The notes under the pieces are model-generated. The model was not told where the DNA came from, did not search any database, and saw only the letters and a program-made list of their open reading frames with translations. A stretch of 64,000 nucleotides of DNA from NCBI GenBank assembly GCA_030831165.1, contig JAURLP010000033.1, positions 94,016 through 158,015 on the forward strand. The letters run 5' to 3'. The stretch's first letter is position 1, and every line of letters starts with the position of its first letter. Source of the DNA: Gammaproteobacteria bacterium (GTDB taxonomy: Bacteria > Pseudomonadota > Gammaproteobacteria > Pseudomonadales > Pseudohongiellaceae). Positions 19,471 to 29,128 of this stretch are shown here, in pieces. Position numbers and translations under genes: made by a program.

Positions 19471-19687
19471 TCTCATTTTTCAAATAATACGGACTAATTC
19501 AACCCACTTTTCAGTGCTGAATAAAAAATATAATTCGTGGATATATAGTCGTCAAAGTCATGGGTGCGAAGCATAGCTGCTTATGTCTCCAAGAGCAAGT
19601 AAGCAGGCAGCCTTGCTAATCATTAGTATGTGCATTTTGCCGGAAAAAATTGCTCAAGCTTTATGCCTAGATTCACCTATAGACTTT

Positions 19688-20110
19688 TTATTGAATAGTT
19701 AACGGGATCAGCACTGAATCAACTGTTGAACCGCTGGTAATGACTATATTGAGTTGCCATTCGCCTGGTTGATGAAAATACATATTATCGACCTCATAGG
19801 CTCCCCTGCCCAAATGAGAGCTGATGAATGTCATTCTCGATAAGGTTTCACGCGATTCAGGATGATAGCCATGAATTTCAATCACTGCATTTTCTATAGG
19901 ACGACGGCTACTATTCAGTATGAAGAGCATCCATTGGTGCGGCGTTTCGACGGGAACAGGAAAATATTGCGTCGAATAACTTAATCGATAAGTGCCACCA
20001 TTGGATAACCAAACTCCCGGAGCAGCCTCTTCTTGAGCAGCGACAGGGGAGCTAAAAAGGGCTGAGACCATAAAAGTTATCTGTAATATTTTGTAAAGAG
20101 CTCGTTTCAT
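19688..20110 (-). CDS. small secreted protein, FixH/YtkA-like beta domain
   Basis: A 140-residue protein with a signal peptide ending at PVAAQ. The mature part reads like a YtkA/FixH-type beta-sandwich: GTYRLSYSTQYFPVPVETPHQW, then a strand with IENAVIEIHGYHPES, then LGRGAYEVDNMYFHQPGEWQLNIVI. Domains of this kind occur in copper-handling and respiratory assembly proteins, but the match is weak and the methionine/histidine ligand set is incomplete, so metal binding is only a guess. AGGA-type ribosome site before the ATG. The next gene on this strand is ileS, beyond a terminator. Confidence 0.65.
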   Translation of the reverse strand: MKRALYKILQITFMVSALFSSPVAAQEEAAPGVWLSNGGTYRLSYSTQYFPVPVETPHQWMLFILNSSRRPIENAVIEIHGYHPESRETLSRMTFISSHLGRGAYEVDNMYFHQPGEWQLNIVITSGSTVDSVLIPLTIQ

Positions 20111-20549
20111 TTCTAATCCTCGGTGAATCTAGAGGTGGAGAATAATAGTTTGTGAGGTAATGTCAAATTTGTTTTCTTCCTTAACTGTACCCCACCTTAA
20201 TACAAATACTTTAACAATCATGATTAAGGTCAAGCTTGAGGGTGGTTAGTGTGGTAAAAGCCTTTTATACTGGGGAAGTTAGTGACGACTTCATATGGAA
20301 CTTTGTATCGACGTCTTTTCTGAGTAGTATTCAAAAGCAGGAATATTGATTTAAATCATGCAAGTAAAGTGAAATTTCAGTCTAATTCGCATCTTAGTGA
20401 ACTATAAGCTGTTTGAATTTTTAAAAGTATAGTAACTTTGGCCCAGGGCCTATTTGAAGGGGATTCAAGTTAGTCTTTAATGTTAAAAGCAGGCGCCTTT
20501 GACTTACCATAAAAAAAGAATCATAAAACAGAATCAGGAAGGGGGATTC
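20111..20549. other. 439-base gene-free region with an FNR/Anr-like box
   Basis: Contains no convincing gene. It holds a TTGAT-TTAA-ATCAT palindrome at 20346-20359 (listed separately), a GGCCCAGGGCC palindrome near 20441-20451, and a strong ribosome site (AGGAAGGGGG) at its end. Confidence 0.5.
20346..20359. promoter_or_regulatory. candidate FNR/Anr binding site
   Basis: TTGAT, four bases, ATCAT: nine of ten conserved positions of the FNR/Anr consensus TTGAT-N4-ATCAA. It lies about 190 bases before the start of the secreted protein at 20550. No matched -10 box was confirmed. Confidence 0.4.
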
Positions 20550-21575
20550 ATGAGTTTGACGAAACACCTGAAAATTATCGCAGCAGGCCTAAGCCTTACT
20601 GCGTCTGGTGCAATGTTTGCGCAATTTAATGCACCTACACCGGATGCTTTGCCATTCCCAATGGAGTTTGAAACATCCAGAGAACATTATGATTACTTAC
20701 TTGACTACTATAAAGGTGGCGTTAAGCATGATTATTTAAGCGTGCCTAAATGGGAAGGTCTCTGGTCAACTGGTGGGAATACTGGCGGCAACAGACCTTT
20801 TGTGGAAGATGGTGAAATTATTGAGGGTGTTCTGACTCCTGAATATGAAGCTGCTTTTCGGTATCGCCGAGATCTAGGAGATCAGGCTTTTAATGCTGGA
20901 GTGGACTATGACCGATTGACTACCTGTGAGCCAGCCGGTATGCCACGTTGGTTGTTGGAACCTTATGTCCGAGAATTTTTAAATACGCCCACTTATTCAC
21001 TGTGGCACAATGATTTAGCCAATGATACTCGCCGGATATATATCAATCAGGAACATGTCAACATTGATGGAACTCATTTTGCTGCTGGTGACAGTATCGG
21101 ATTTTGGGCAATTGACGATGAATTAGGTAATGTATTAGTTGTGCATACAGAAGATATTTACCCTGCTGATTTTTTCCGTGGAACTCCTCCAACCAGTAAT
21201 CAGGCTGAATCAGTTGAAATATATTATGAGTATTGGGACGAGGAAAATGACCAAAAACGAATTGGGGTTAATGTTTACTGGTATGACGACTTAGCTTTGC
21301 TGGAACCATTGAGTCTCGTCTACACTTTCAGACCACGCCCTGATATGGAAGCTGCTGGTTTACGGATCCGTTATTGGGAATGTGCACAAAATCAAAATAC
21401 CTATCTGACCTTTGACGAAGAAGGCCGGCCCAATACACAGTATCGATTGCCGGGTGATCCAGGATATCTTGATCCACGAGGCACACCTGCAACGAGAAAC
21501 CCGGATTTACCAGCTGATCTGATTGGTCAGGAAAAGAGCCCTATATTTGATGATCAGTTTGATTTCGCATTTTGA
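20550..21575 (+). CDS. secreted protein of unknown function, upstream partner of DUF6152
   Basis: A 341-residue protein with a clear signal peptide (hydrophobic LKIIAAGLSLTASGAMFAQ). I recognise no domain. The mature part is rich in aromatic and acidic residues, with a segment YSLWHNDLANDTRRIYIN followed by strands of IGFWAIDDELGNVLVVHTEDI and RIRYWECAQNQNTYLT, suggesting a mostly beta fold. An upstream TTG at 20499 opens the same frame, but AGGAAGGGGG seven bases before ATG 20550 and the signal peptide fix the start. It is followed 42 bases later by a DUF6152 gene, and the pair looks like an operon. Two cysteines (TTCEPAG, WECAQ) are present. Confidence 0.75.
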   Translation: MSLTKHLKIIAAGLSLTASGAMFAQFNAPTPDALPFPMEFETSREHYDYLLDYYKGGVKHDYLSVPKWEGLWSTGGNTGGNRPFVEDGEIIEGVLTPEYEAAFRYRRDLGDQAFNAGVDYDRLTTCEPAGMPRWLLEPYVREFLNTPTYSLWHNDLANDTRRIYINQEHVNIDGTHFAAGDSIGFWAIDDELGNVLVVHTEDIYPADFFRGTPPTSNQAESVEIYYEYWDEENDQKRIGVNVYWYDDLALLEPLSLVYTFRPRPDMEAAGLRIRYWECAQNQNTYLTFDEEGRPNTQYRLPGDPGYLDPRGTPATRNPDLPADLIGQEKSPIFDDQFDFAF

Positions 21576-21616
21576 TTAAGCTACAAGAAACTAACAATTA
21601 AGTAAGGAGTATTACT

Positions 21617-22093
21617 ATGAAAATATCAATAAAAAAATTATCACTAGCGATCATGGCTGTACTGACTTTCGGTGTGGTTGATTTTGCAGCTGGGCATCAC
21701 AGCTTTGCCATGTTTGACAGAGCTCGGGAAGAAGTTACAGGTGGGGAAGTGGTACGCTGGGCCTTTAATAGCCCGCATGTTGCCCTTTACATCAGGGATG
21801 CTGCCGGTGATATCTATGCTTATGAAGGTGCTGCTCCAGCTTCCTTAGTAACACGTTCTGAACCTATGAATGGCTTTACTTTCCAGCCAGGTGATTCAGT
21901 AGAACTAGTTGTATGCCCGCTTCATGATGGACGTAATGGTGGTGCTCTGGGAATTATCATCAAGGATGACGTATGGTATATGCCTAATGACGGTGGTTGT
22001 GGCCCTAATCTGGAGTCCTGGCAGGACTGGATGCCTAAAGGCTATAAATCTAAACAGGCAGCTATCGATGCCGGAGAAGAAGTCGAAATGTAA
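21617..22093 (+). CDS. DUF6152-type secreted protein
   Basis: A 158-residue protein with signal peptide ending near FAAG, then the hallmark GHHSFAMFDR and the GGEVVRWAFNSPHVALYIR strand seen in DUF6152 proteins, which are secreted and of unknown function. The core looks like a small OB-like beta barrel (YAYEGAAPASLVTRS, FQPGDSVELVVCPLHDGRNGGALG). Two cysteines (VVCPL and GGCGPN) could form a disulfide. AAGGAG lies eight bases before the ATG. Members of this family are often found beside large secreted proteins in marine and soil proteobacteria, as here. A strong terminator follows. Confidence 0.8.
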   Translation: MKISIKKLSLAIMAVLTFGVVDFAAGHHSFAMFDRAREEVTGGEVVRWAFNSPHVALYIRDAAGDIYAYEGAAPASLVTRSEPMNGFTFQPGDSVELVVCPLHDGRNGGALGIIIKDDVWYMPNDGGCGPNLESWQDWMPKGYKSKQAAIDAGEEVEM

Positions 22094-22160
22094 TTAGATT
22101 TAGCCCGTTTATTAGCTAGGCCTAAATCTTAACTAATCAGCGGCTAATTCATTTGAGCTT

Positions 22161-22187
22161 AAAAGGGCTTCTTTTGAAGCCCTTTTT
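22161..22187 (+). terminator. intrinsic terminator
   Basis: Eleven-base stem AAAAGGGCTTC / GAAGCCCTTTT with a TTTT loop and a T-run, ending the DUF6152 operon and isolating the Anbu gene that follows. Confidence 0.92.
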
Positions 22188-22332
22188 ATTGATTGAATCA
22201 AAGTAACAAGAACTCTTCAGTTAACGTCACTTCACACATAAATTATTCTTTTTTTGAGTAGTATTTCCGCTATACTCATTTTTCAATTTTATTCAGCTAC
22301 AAAGCTCAATTCTAGTTAATAAAGGTCGCTTT

Positions 22333-23079
22333 ATGACGTATTGTGTCGCTATTTCGGTGAATTCCGGAATCGTGTTTTGTTCAGATTCAAGGACTAATGC
22401 TGGAGTAGATAAGGCATATGTCTATAGCAAAATGTTTCGTTTCGAGCTGGGCAATGAAAGGCAGTTTGTGGTGCTTTCGGCCGGAAACCTGGCAACTAGC
22501 CAAGCCACAATGCACCAAATGAAAAAGGACATTCGGTTGAATGCACCGATTAGTCTAAACACGGTTGCCACCTTAAGCGATGCGGCTGACTACCTTGGCG
22601 AAGTCAGTCGAGCTCAAATGGAGAAGCATGACAATACAGGTCCGACCTTTGAAGCCAGTTTTTTAATTGGCGGTCAGATCTATGGGAGTGAACATAGTGT
22701 TGCCTTGGTTTATCCAGCCGGAAACCATATCACCACCTCCCCTGATACCCCTTATTTGCAAATAGGGGAAAGCAAATATGGTAAACCGATTCTGGATAGA
22801 ATAATTGATGTGGACACATCCCTCGAAACAGCTGCACTTTGTGCGCTGGTTTCAATGGATTCCACTATGCGCAGTAATATTACTGTAGGTCCTCCCATTG
22901 AAGTTATGTTTTATCATGCCGATTCGTTTTTATTGCAGCCTCATCACCGTTTTGAAGAAGACAATGAGTTTCTGCGTGGGCTGAAAAAAGCCTGGGATAG
23001 TCGACTCAAAGAAGCCTTCAATCAATTGCCGGGATTATCTTGGACTAACTCCAATAATAATCTCATGCTTAATAAATAA
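22333..23079 (+). CDS. Anbu proteasome-like peptidase, copy 1
   Basis: An Ntn-hydrolase of the Anbu family (ancestral beta subunit, COG3484), 248 residues. The start is fixed by function: MTYCVAISV places Thr directly after Met, so Met removal exposes the Thr nucleophile. Counting that Thr as 1, Asp17 (CSDSR) and Lys32 (YSKMF) complete the catalytic set, and LSAGNLATSQ and LGGQ-type (IGGQIYGSEH) segments match the family. A transglutaminase/DUF2126 gene follows after 24 bases, the standard Anbu neighbour. A paralogue with the same residues lies at 37465-38223. Anbu forms open helical rings in published structures; its substrate is not established. Confidence 0.94.
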   Translation: MTYCVAISVNSGIVFCSDSRTNAGVDKAYVYSKMFRFELGNERQFVVLSAGNLATSQATMHQMKKDIRLNAPISLNTVATLSDAADYLGEVSRAQMEKHDNTGPTFEASFLIGGQIYGSEHSVALVYPAGNHITTSPDTPYLQIGESKYGKPILDRIIDVDTSLETAALCALVSMDSTMRSNITVGPPIEVMFYHADSFLLQPHHRFEEDNEFLRGLKKAWDSRLKEAFNQLPGLSWTNSNNNLMLNK

Positions 23080-23103
23080 CTGATCCAACAAGATCATAAT
23101 TAA

Positions 23104-26100
23104 ATGACTATAAAAGTAGCGATACAGCACCATACTGTTTATCGTTTTGACAAAAGAGTGGCTTTGCAGCCTCATCTTTTACGTCTGCGTCCAGCACCAC
23201 ATTGCAGGATGCCGATCCAGTCATACTCTTTAAAAGTCTCTCCTGAAAATCATTTTATAAACTGGCAACAGGATCCATTTTCTAACTACATGGCACGCCT
23301 GGTTTTCCCTGAAAAAAGCCGTGAATTGATTATTGATGTTGAAGTCATTGTTGACATGACAGTCGTCAATCCCTTTGATTTTTTTCTGGAAGAATCAGTT
23401 GATCATTTCCCTTTTAAATATGACAAGCAGTTAAAGAAAGACCTTGCTCCATATTTGCAAATTACCGAGAAAGGGCCCTTGCTGACTGAATTATTGGGTC
23501 AGATAGATCGTAGTAAACAACCAACAATTAATTTTCTTGTGGCCATGAACCAAATTGTTCAACAGCGAGTAGCCTATTTGATTCGGATGCTCCCCGGCGT
23601 ACAAACTTGTGAAGAGACCTTGCAGCTCAAATCAGGCTCCTGCCGTGACAGCGCCTGGCTCCTGGTACAAATTTTTCGACATTTAGGCTTGGCTGCGCGT
23701 TTTGTTTCAGGCTACCTGGTGCAACTCAAAGCTGATCAGAAAGCCCTGGATGGTCCTTCCGGCCCTGAAGAAGATTTTACTGATTTGCATGCATGGGCTG
23801 AAGTTTATATTCCTGGGGCAGGCTGGTTGGGTATGGATGCAACATCAGGACTATTCGCCGGGGAAGGTCACATCCCTTTGGCCTGCACACCAGACCCGCA
23901 AAGCGCCTCTCCTATAACGGGTTCAACTGAGCCCTGCAATGTGGAGTTTGAATTCAGTAATACCGTAAAACGAATTCATGAAGACCCAAGGGTTACCAAA
24001 CCTTATGAGGAAGACCAGTGGCAGCTGATTAATAAGCTTGGTGAAAAAGTAGACACTAAATTAAATAAGCAAAACCTCAAATTAACGATGGGAGGGGAGC
24101 CCACCTTCGTTTCTATCGATGATATGGAAGGCGAAGAATGGAATAGCAAGGCACTGGGCCAAGACAAACTCAGACTTTCCTCTGAATTACTTTTGTCGCT
24201 TAAAGATCACTTTGCAGAAAATGGCTTATTACACCACGGGCAAGGTAAATGGTATCCCGGAGAAGAATTGCCTCGCTGGGCGCTTGGTTTATTTTGGCGG
24301 ACTGACAATAAGCCGCTTTGGCATGATAAAAGTTTACTAGACGATACTCGAAGTAAACATAAAGTTGGCAAGACGACTGCACAAAAAATGATTAATAAGC
24401 TGGCTGACAAGCTTGGGCTGGATAAACGTTTTGCACTGCCGGCCTATGAGGATGCTGAGGTCTATCTAAAAAAAGAAGGGCAACTTCCCAAAAATTTGAG
24501 CGTATCGAATAGTAAATTAAGCAATGAACAGGATCGTAAACGACTACGCAAAGTGTTTGATCAGGGTTTAACGCATAAAGTTGGCTATGTCTTACCCTTG
24601 GCATGGTCAGGTGATGAAGAAAAAGGTGGTTGGGCCAGCAGCAAATGGCAATTTTCCAGAAGGAAAATTTTTCTTATTCCGGGAGATTCCGCAATGGGGT
24701 ACAGGCTGCCTCTTGAAAGTCTGCCCTGGGAAATCGAGCGGGATTATGATTTTGAAAAGGATCCTTTCGCCGAGCGTAAAGCCTTGGATTACCCCCTGAA
24801 TAAAGCCAAAGTGTCGAAAGAAAAGAAGGTCTTTGTGGAAAAGATAATCCATACGGCGCTTTGTATTGAAGTGAGAGAGGATAAATTGTATGTCTTTATG
24901 CCGCCACTTAAAGTACTTGAACATTATGTGGGGCTGCTAGATTTAATTGAACAATGTGCTGCCGAATTCAAAACTCCATTGTTTCTCGAAGGCTATGAAC
25001 CTCCTCGTGATCCGCGGCTGAAAAAACTAATGATTACCCCTGATCCAGGTGTGATTGAGGTGAATATACATCCAGCGGCTACCTGGCAGGAATCGGTCAA
25101 TAATATTTCTATACTTTATGAAGCAGCCAGAAACTGTCGTCTTGGTACAGAAAAATTTATGCTGGATGGCAAACATACCGGAACCGGTGGTGGTAACCAC
25201 GTAACGCTGGGTGCGGCTAATGTTGAGGATAGCCCTTTTTTGAGTCGTCCACATTTGCTTGAAAGCATGTTGCGTTACTGGCAGAACCATCCAAGTCTGT
25301 CGTATTTGTTTTCTGGCCAGTTTATTGGGCCTACATCACAGGCCCCTCGTGTCGATGAAGCCAGGGATGATAATCTCTATGAGCTGGAAATTGCTTTGCA
25401 GCAGTTGCCAAAGGGTGAAACAGATAGCCCATGGTTGATTGATAGGATACTAAGAAATTTTCTGGTCGATCTGACGGGCAATACACATCGATCAGAATTT
25501 TGTATTGATAAGCTTTATTCTCCTTCCAGTGCTACCGGAAGGCTGGGTCTGGTAGAGTTTCGTAATTTTGAAATGCCTCCTCACTGGCAAATGAGCGCAG
25601 TCCAGATGTTATTGTTGCGCAGTTTGCTGGCCTGGTTTTCGGCTAAGCCTTATCGGAAGAGTATGATTCATTGGGACCATCAATTACATGATCGTTTTAT
25701 GCTGCCACATTATATTTGGGAAGATATGCGATGGGTAGTTAATGATCTAAAAGATGCAGGTTTTGAGTTTGATCTGGATTGGTTAAGCCCTTTTCAGGAA
25801 TTTCGTTTCCCTCATTATGGCAGCTTTCATGTGGCAGGTTTGCAGCTGGACATTCATGGTGCTATCGAGCCCTGGCATGTACTTGGTGAAGAAAGTTCAG
25901 CGACAGGGACGTCACGTTATGTCGATTCTTCTGTTGAAAGGTTGCAGGTTAAAATTCAGGGTCTCTATGGAGAAAGATTGATGCTTTGTTGCAATAAACG
26001 TCAGGTGCCACTGCAGGCAACAGGAAAAGATGGAGAATATGTTGCAGGAGTTCGCTTCAAGGCATGGGATCCATATTCAGCCTTGCATCCGACTATAGGG

Positions 26101-26346
26101 GTCCATAGTCCTCTGGTTTTCGATATTGTGGATACCATGAATTCACATTCATTAGGAGGCTGTACGTATCATGTTTCCCACCCTGGTGGTCGTAATTACG
26201 ACACTTTCCCAATTAATGCTAATGAAGCAGAAGCGCGACGAGTAGCTCGCATTTCCAGTAAGGGGCACTCTCAAGGCAAAATAAGAATTGCTAAAATTGA
26301 GCCACACCCCAAAAGACCTTATACACTGGACTTACGCTATCAATAA
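23104..26346 (+). CDS. transglutaminase-like protein with DUF2126 region
   Basis: A 1080-residue cytoplasmic protein. Residues about 1-90 are the bacterial transglutaminase N-terminal beta domain (YRFDKRVALQPHLLRLRPAP). Residues about 160-260 carry the transglutaminase-like core with triad Cys180 (SGSCRDSAW), His229 (LHAWAEV) and Asp245 (GMDATSG). The remaining 800 residues are the DUF2126 type (MGGEPTFVSIDD, GTGGGNHVTLG, RSEFCIDKLYSP, LGLVEFRNFEMPPHW). In other genomes this protein is encoded with Anbu, ATP-grasp and alpha-E genes; here the first is just upstream while the last two are 8.6 kb away. Predicted to make or break an amide bond on a peptide-like product; no reaction is proven. Confidence 0.93.
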   Translation: MTIKVAIQHHTVYRFDKRVALQPHLLRLRPAPHCRMPIQSYSLKVSPENHFINWQQDPFSNYMARLVFPEKSRELIIDVEVIVDMTVVNPFDFFLEESVDHFPFKYDKQLKKDLAPYLQITEKGPLLTELLGQIDRSKQPTINFLVAMNQIVQQRVAYLIRMLPGVQTCEETLQLKSGSCRDSAWLLVQIFRHLGLAARFVSGYLVQLKADQKALDGPSGPEEDFTDLHAWAEVYIPGAGWLGMDATSGLFAGEGHIPLACTPDPQSASPITGSTEPCNVEFEFSNTVKRIHEDPRVTKPYEEDQWQLINKLGEKVDTKLNKQNLKLTMGGEPTFVSIDDMEGEEWNSKALGQDKLRLSSELLLSLKDHFAENGLLHHGQGKWYPGEELPRWALGLFWRTDNKPLWHDKSLLDDTRSKHKVGKTTAQKMINKLADKLGLDKRFALPAYEDAEVYLKKEGQLPKNLSVSNSKLSNEQDRKRLRKVFDQGLTHKVGYVLPLAWSGDEEKGGWASSKWQFSRRKIFLIPGDSAMGYRLPLESLPWEIERDYDFEKDPFAERKALDYPLNKAKVSKEKKVFVEKIIHTALCIEVREDKLYVFMPPLKVLEHYVGLLDLIEQCAAEFKTPLFLEGYEPPRDPRLKKLMITPDPGVIEVNIHPAATWQESVNNISILYEAARNCRLGTEKFMLDGKHTGTGGGNHVTLGAANVEDSPFLSRPHLLESMLRYWQNHPSLSYLFSGQFIGPTSQAPRVDEARDDNLYELEIALQQLPKGETDSPWLIDRILRNFLVDLTGNTHRSEFCIDKLYSPSSATGRLGLVEFRNFEMPPHWQMSAVQMLLLRSLLAWFSAKPYRKSMIHWDHQLHDRFMLPHYIWEDMRWVVNDLKDAGFEFDLDWLSPFQEFRFPHYGSFHVAGLQLDIHGAIEPWHVLGEESSATGTSRYVDSSVERLQVKIQGLYGERLMLCCNKRQVPLQATGKDGEYVAGVRFKAWDPYSALHPTIGVHSPLVFDIVDTMNSHSLGGCTYHVSHPGGRNYDTFPINANEAEARRVARISSKGHSQGKIRIAKIEPHPKRPYTLDLRYQ

Positions 26347-26675
26347 GTATTCGCTTTAGTTGAGAGGCTCTACTCATTTGAGCCTCTAATGACTGAATGA
26401 CCCAAGAGTACTTAAAATTACAATAATGAAAGAAAAATGGAACATGTCATTTAAAGTCTCGCTGCAATAGAACAAATCCTGGTGATTGCTTTATACTACG
26501 GCTCGCATCCAGCTGAAAAAATTTATAATATCTTTTTTAATCAATAAGATAGCTAATAAATCAACTAGCAGGTTAAAGAAATCCGGATCGAGATCCTTAG
26601 CGTAATAAGGTTTAGAAGTTTGTTTATAAGTTTAAAAGAAGTTTAAAAACTTAATAAAAATTGAGGAAGTGGGGA
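26347..26675. other. gap with hairpin downstream of the transglutaminase gene
   Basis: About 330 bases without a gene. A perfect eight-base inverted repeat AGAGGCTC / GAGCCTCT (26363-26387, nine-base loop) follows the transglutaminase stop codon and may be a weak terminator without a T-run. The rest is AT-rich, with repeats of AAGTTT near 26620-26650. Confidence 0.5.
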
Positions 26676-29084
26676 ATGCATTTTAATAAGTACATTTATT
26701 CTAGTTTACTGTTGTTGTTGTTGCCTTTAGCTGCTTTAGCAGCAGAAAACGATGCAGCAGTTCATCAGGACACGGTTTCTAATTTTTGTTTTGATTGTCA
26801 TAACGCTATTGATTGGGAAGGTCAGTTAGCACTTGATCTGCTTGATGTTAGTGACGTTGGTCCGGATGCTGAAACCTGGGAAAGGGTTGTGAATAAATTA
26901 AGAGGTTCAATGATGCCTCCTCCTGGACAGCCTCGTCCCAATCAAGAAACCTATTTTGAACTGGTCAGCTTTCTGGAAGATGAGCTTGATGAAGCCGCGA
27001 TGCAACATCCAAACCCTGGTCGCCCAGGACTCTACAGGCTAAACCGTAATCAATATGCAGCCGTTATTCGTGATTTACTGGGCATGGATATTGATATGGC
27101 AGCGATCCTTCCGCCGGATACTACAAGTTATGGTTTCGATAATATTGCTGATGTGATGAATGTCTCACCGACGCTGCTAGAAGGTTATCTGGCTGCCGCT
27201 GACAGAGTGAGTGCGATTGCTGTCGGCGACCCTGAATTTCCACCAGAGGAGGCAAACTATACTGTTAGCAGTATGCTGTCTCAGGATAAACATATTGATG
27301 GTTTCCCCCTGGGAACACGTGGCGGTATTTCTGCAGATCATAACTTCCCGCTCGATGGCATTTATGAAATTAATACACATTTTCTGGTTAATTCTCTTGA
27401 AGTTGTCAAAGGGCTTCAGTTTCCCCATCAGTTTGAGGTCAGTATTGATGGGAAGCGAGTTCATACAGCCACTATTGGGGGTATCGCGGATTACACCTTA
27501 ATGCTTGAAAATGGTGCTGCTTCTACTGAATCTGTTGAAAATCGTGCAAAAGTGCGTATTGCGGTCCCGGCTGGTGTTCATAATGTGACTGTAACCTTCT
27601 TGGAAAAAACACAGGCATATGAAGTGGATCAGCTTCAGCCTTTTGATAAAAACAATTTCGACCCTGTTTACGTTGGAGGCATTCCATCTCCAGCCAGAGT
27701 CAATATTCGGGGGCCTTTCAATTCAAGGGCTCCTTCCCAGCTAACCAAAAGCCGGGAAGCAATTTTCAGTTGTTATCCCGATCAGGTTTCCCAAGAACAG
27801 GCTTGTGCTGAAGAAATCATTTCAAGCCTGGCCAGAAAAGCCTATCGAAGACCTGTTGATGATACTGAAGTGGGTGTCTTGATGGATTTCTACCTAGAAG
27901 GACGTGAATCCAAAGGTACATTTGATGGTGGTATCCAAATGGCCCTGCGCCGTATGTTGATGAGTCCAAATTTCTTGTTCCGAATTGAACGGGACCACCC
28001 TGATGTTGCTCCAGGCGAAAGTTTTGCAATCAACGACCTTGAACTGGCTTCCAGACTTTCATTTTTCCTTTGGAGCAGTATTCCTGATGAAGAGCTGATC
28101 ACTTTGGCCGCCAATGGTCAGTTAAGTGACCCTCAGGTATTGGAGAGACAGGTTAACCGTATGTTGGCCGATGACAGAGCAAACTCCATCGTCGAGAATT
28201 TTGCCGGCCAGTGGCTGCAACTTAGAAATCTGGATGGTGCCACACCGGATGAAATTGCATTCCCGAACTTTGATGATAATCTGCGCCGAGCGTTCGTGAC
28301 TGAAACGTCGATGTTTTTTGAAACCATTATGCGTGAGGATAAAAGTGTCATGGAATTGATGACTGCTGATTACACCTATGTCAATGAGCGCCTTGCAAGA
28401 CATTATGATATTCCGGGAGTTTATGGAGATCATTTCCGCTATGTGGAACTGAACGATCCTGCCCGCGGAGGCCTACTGGGACAGGGGAGTATCCTCACAG
28501 TGACATCATTTGCTCACAGGACCTCGCCGGTTCTAAGAGGAAAATTTGTATTGGATAATATTCTTGGTACAAGAGCATCTGACCCACCGGATAATGTCCC
28601 TGCCTTGGAAGAAAATGATGCTGCAAGTCTAGATCAGGAAGCATTAAGACAGCGCTTGGCCAGGCATCGTGCTGACCCTGCATGTTCTTCATGCCACAAC
28701 ATCATGGATCCCATAGGCTTGGCGATGGAGAAGTTCGATGCTGTTGGTCGCTGGCGCGATCTTGATGAAGGAGGTCTGCCAATTGACTCATCTGGAGAGT
28801 TGGCAAATGGCACGCCCATTGATGGTCCGACAGATTTGAAAAATGCCTTAACTGCGCAACCTGAATTATTCGTCAATACTTTTGCCAACAGAATGCTTAC
28901 CTATGCTATTGGTAGAGGTCTGGAATATTATGATATGCCCACCGTCAGAGCGATTGTTGATAACACTGCTGATGATGGTTACCGGTTTTCTGCAATTGTT
29001 CAGGAAATTGTGAAATCTGCACCGTTCCTTATGAAACAGGCAGCAGGAGGAGAAGGTCAAATTGCGGCTAACATCAGTCAATAA
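26676..29084 (+). CDS. DUF1592/DUF1588/DUF1585 secreted haem-motif protein
   Basis: A large secreted protein of the planctomycete-type family (DUF1587-DUF1595-DUF1592-DUF1588-DUF1585), about 802 residues. The signal peptide contains a run of leucines and ends ALAAEN. A CxxCH haem-c motif occurs just after it (FCFDCHNA) and another near the end (DPACSSCHNIMDPIG). RLNRNQYAAVIRDLLGMD marks DUF1587; ADYTYVNERLARHYDI and HRTSPVLRGKFVLDNILG mark DUF1592/1588. TTG at 26661 is in frame, but GAGGAAGTGGGG precedes ATG 26676. It is always paired with DUF1552, as here. Function unknown; two c-type haems suggest periplasmic redox chemistry. Confidence 0.92.
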   Translation: MHFNKYIYSSLLLLLLPLAALAAENDAAVHQDTVSNFCFDCHNAIDWEGQLALDLLDVSDVGPDAETWERVVNKLRGSMMPPPGQPRPNQETYFELVSFLEDELDEAAMQHPNPGRPGLYRLNRNQYAAVIRDLLGMDIDMAAILPPDTTSYGFDNIADVMNVSPTLLEGYLAAADRVSAIAVGDPEFPPEEANYTVSSMLSQDKHIDGFPLGTRGGISADHNFPLDGIYEINTHFLVNSLEVVKGLQFPHQFEVSIDGKRVHTATIGGIADYTLMLENGAASTESVENRAKVRIAVPAGVHNVTVTFLEKTQAYEVDQLQPFDKNNFDPVYVGGIPSPARVNIRGPFNSRAPSQLTKSREAIFSCYPDQVSQEQACAEEIISSLARKAYRRPVDDTEVGVLMDFYLEGRESKGTFDGGIQMALRRMLMSPNFLFRIERDHPDVAPGESFAINDLELASRLSFFLWSSIPDEELITLAANGQLSDPQVLERQVNRMLADDRANSIVENFAGQWLQLRNLDGATPDEIAFPNFDDNLRRAFVTETSMFFETIMREDKSVMELMTADYTYVNERLARHYDIPGVYGDHFRYVELNDPARGGLLGQGSILTVTSFAHRTSPVLRGKFVLDNILGTRASDPPDNVPALEENDAASLDQEALRQRLARHRADPACSSCHNIMDPIGLAMEKFDAVGRWRDLDEGGLPIDSSGELANGTPIDGPTDLKNALTAQPELFVNTFANRMLTYAIGRGLEYYDMPTVRAIVDNTADDGYRFSAIVQEIVKSAPFLMKQAAGGEGQIAANISQ

Positions 29085-29128
29085 GATTGACCTAACTGAT
29101 TGATTCTGGTACAACTATTTACATAAAT

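Noticed and set aside
19440..19690. T-box or tRNA gene upstream of ileS
   Set aside because: No tRNA cloverleaf or T-box consensus seen, and T-boxes are rare in gammaproteobacteria.
22333..23079. HslV (ClpQ) protease
   Set aside because: No HslU gene is near and the sequence carries the Anbu-specific segments and neighbours instead.
26363..26387. Intrinsic terminator after the transglutaminase gene
   Set aside because: The hairpin is perfect but lacks a T-run on either side, so it is described as a hairpin only.
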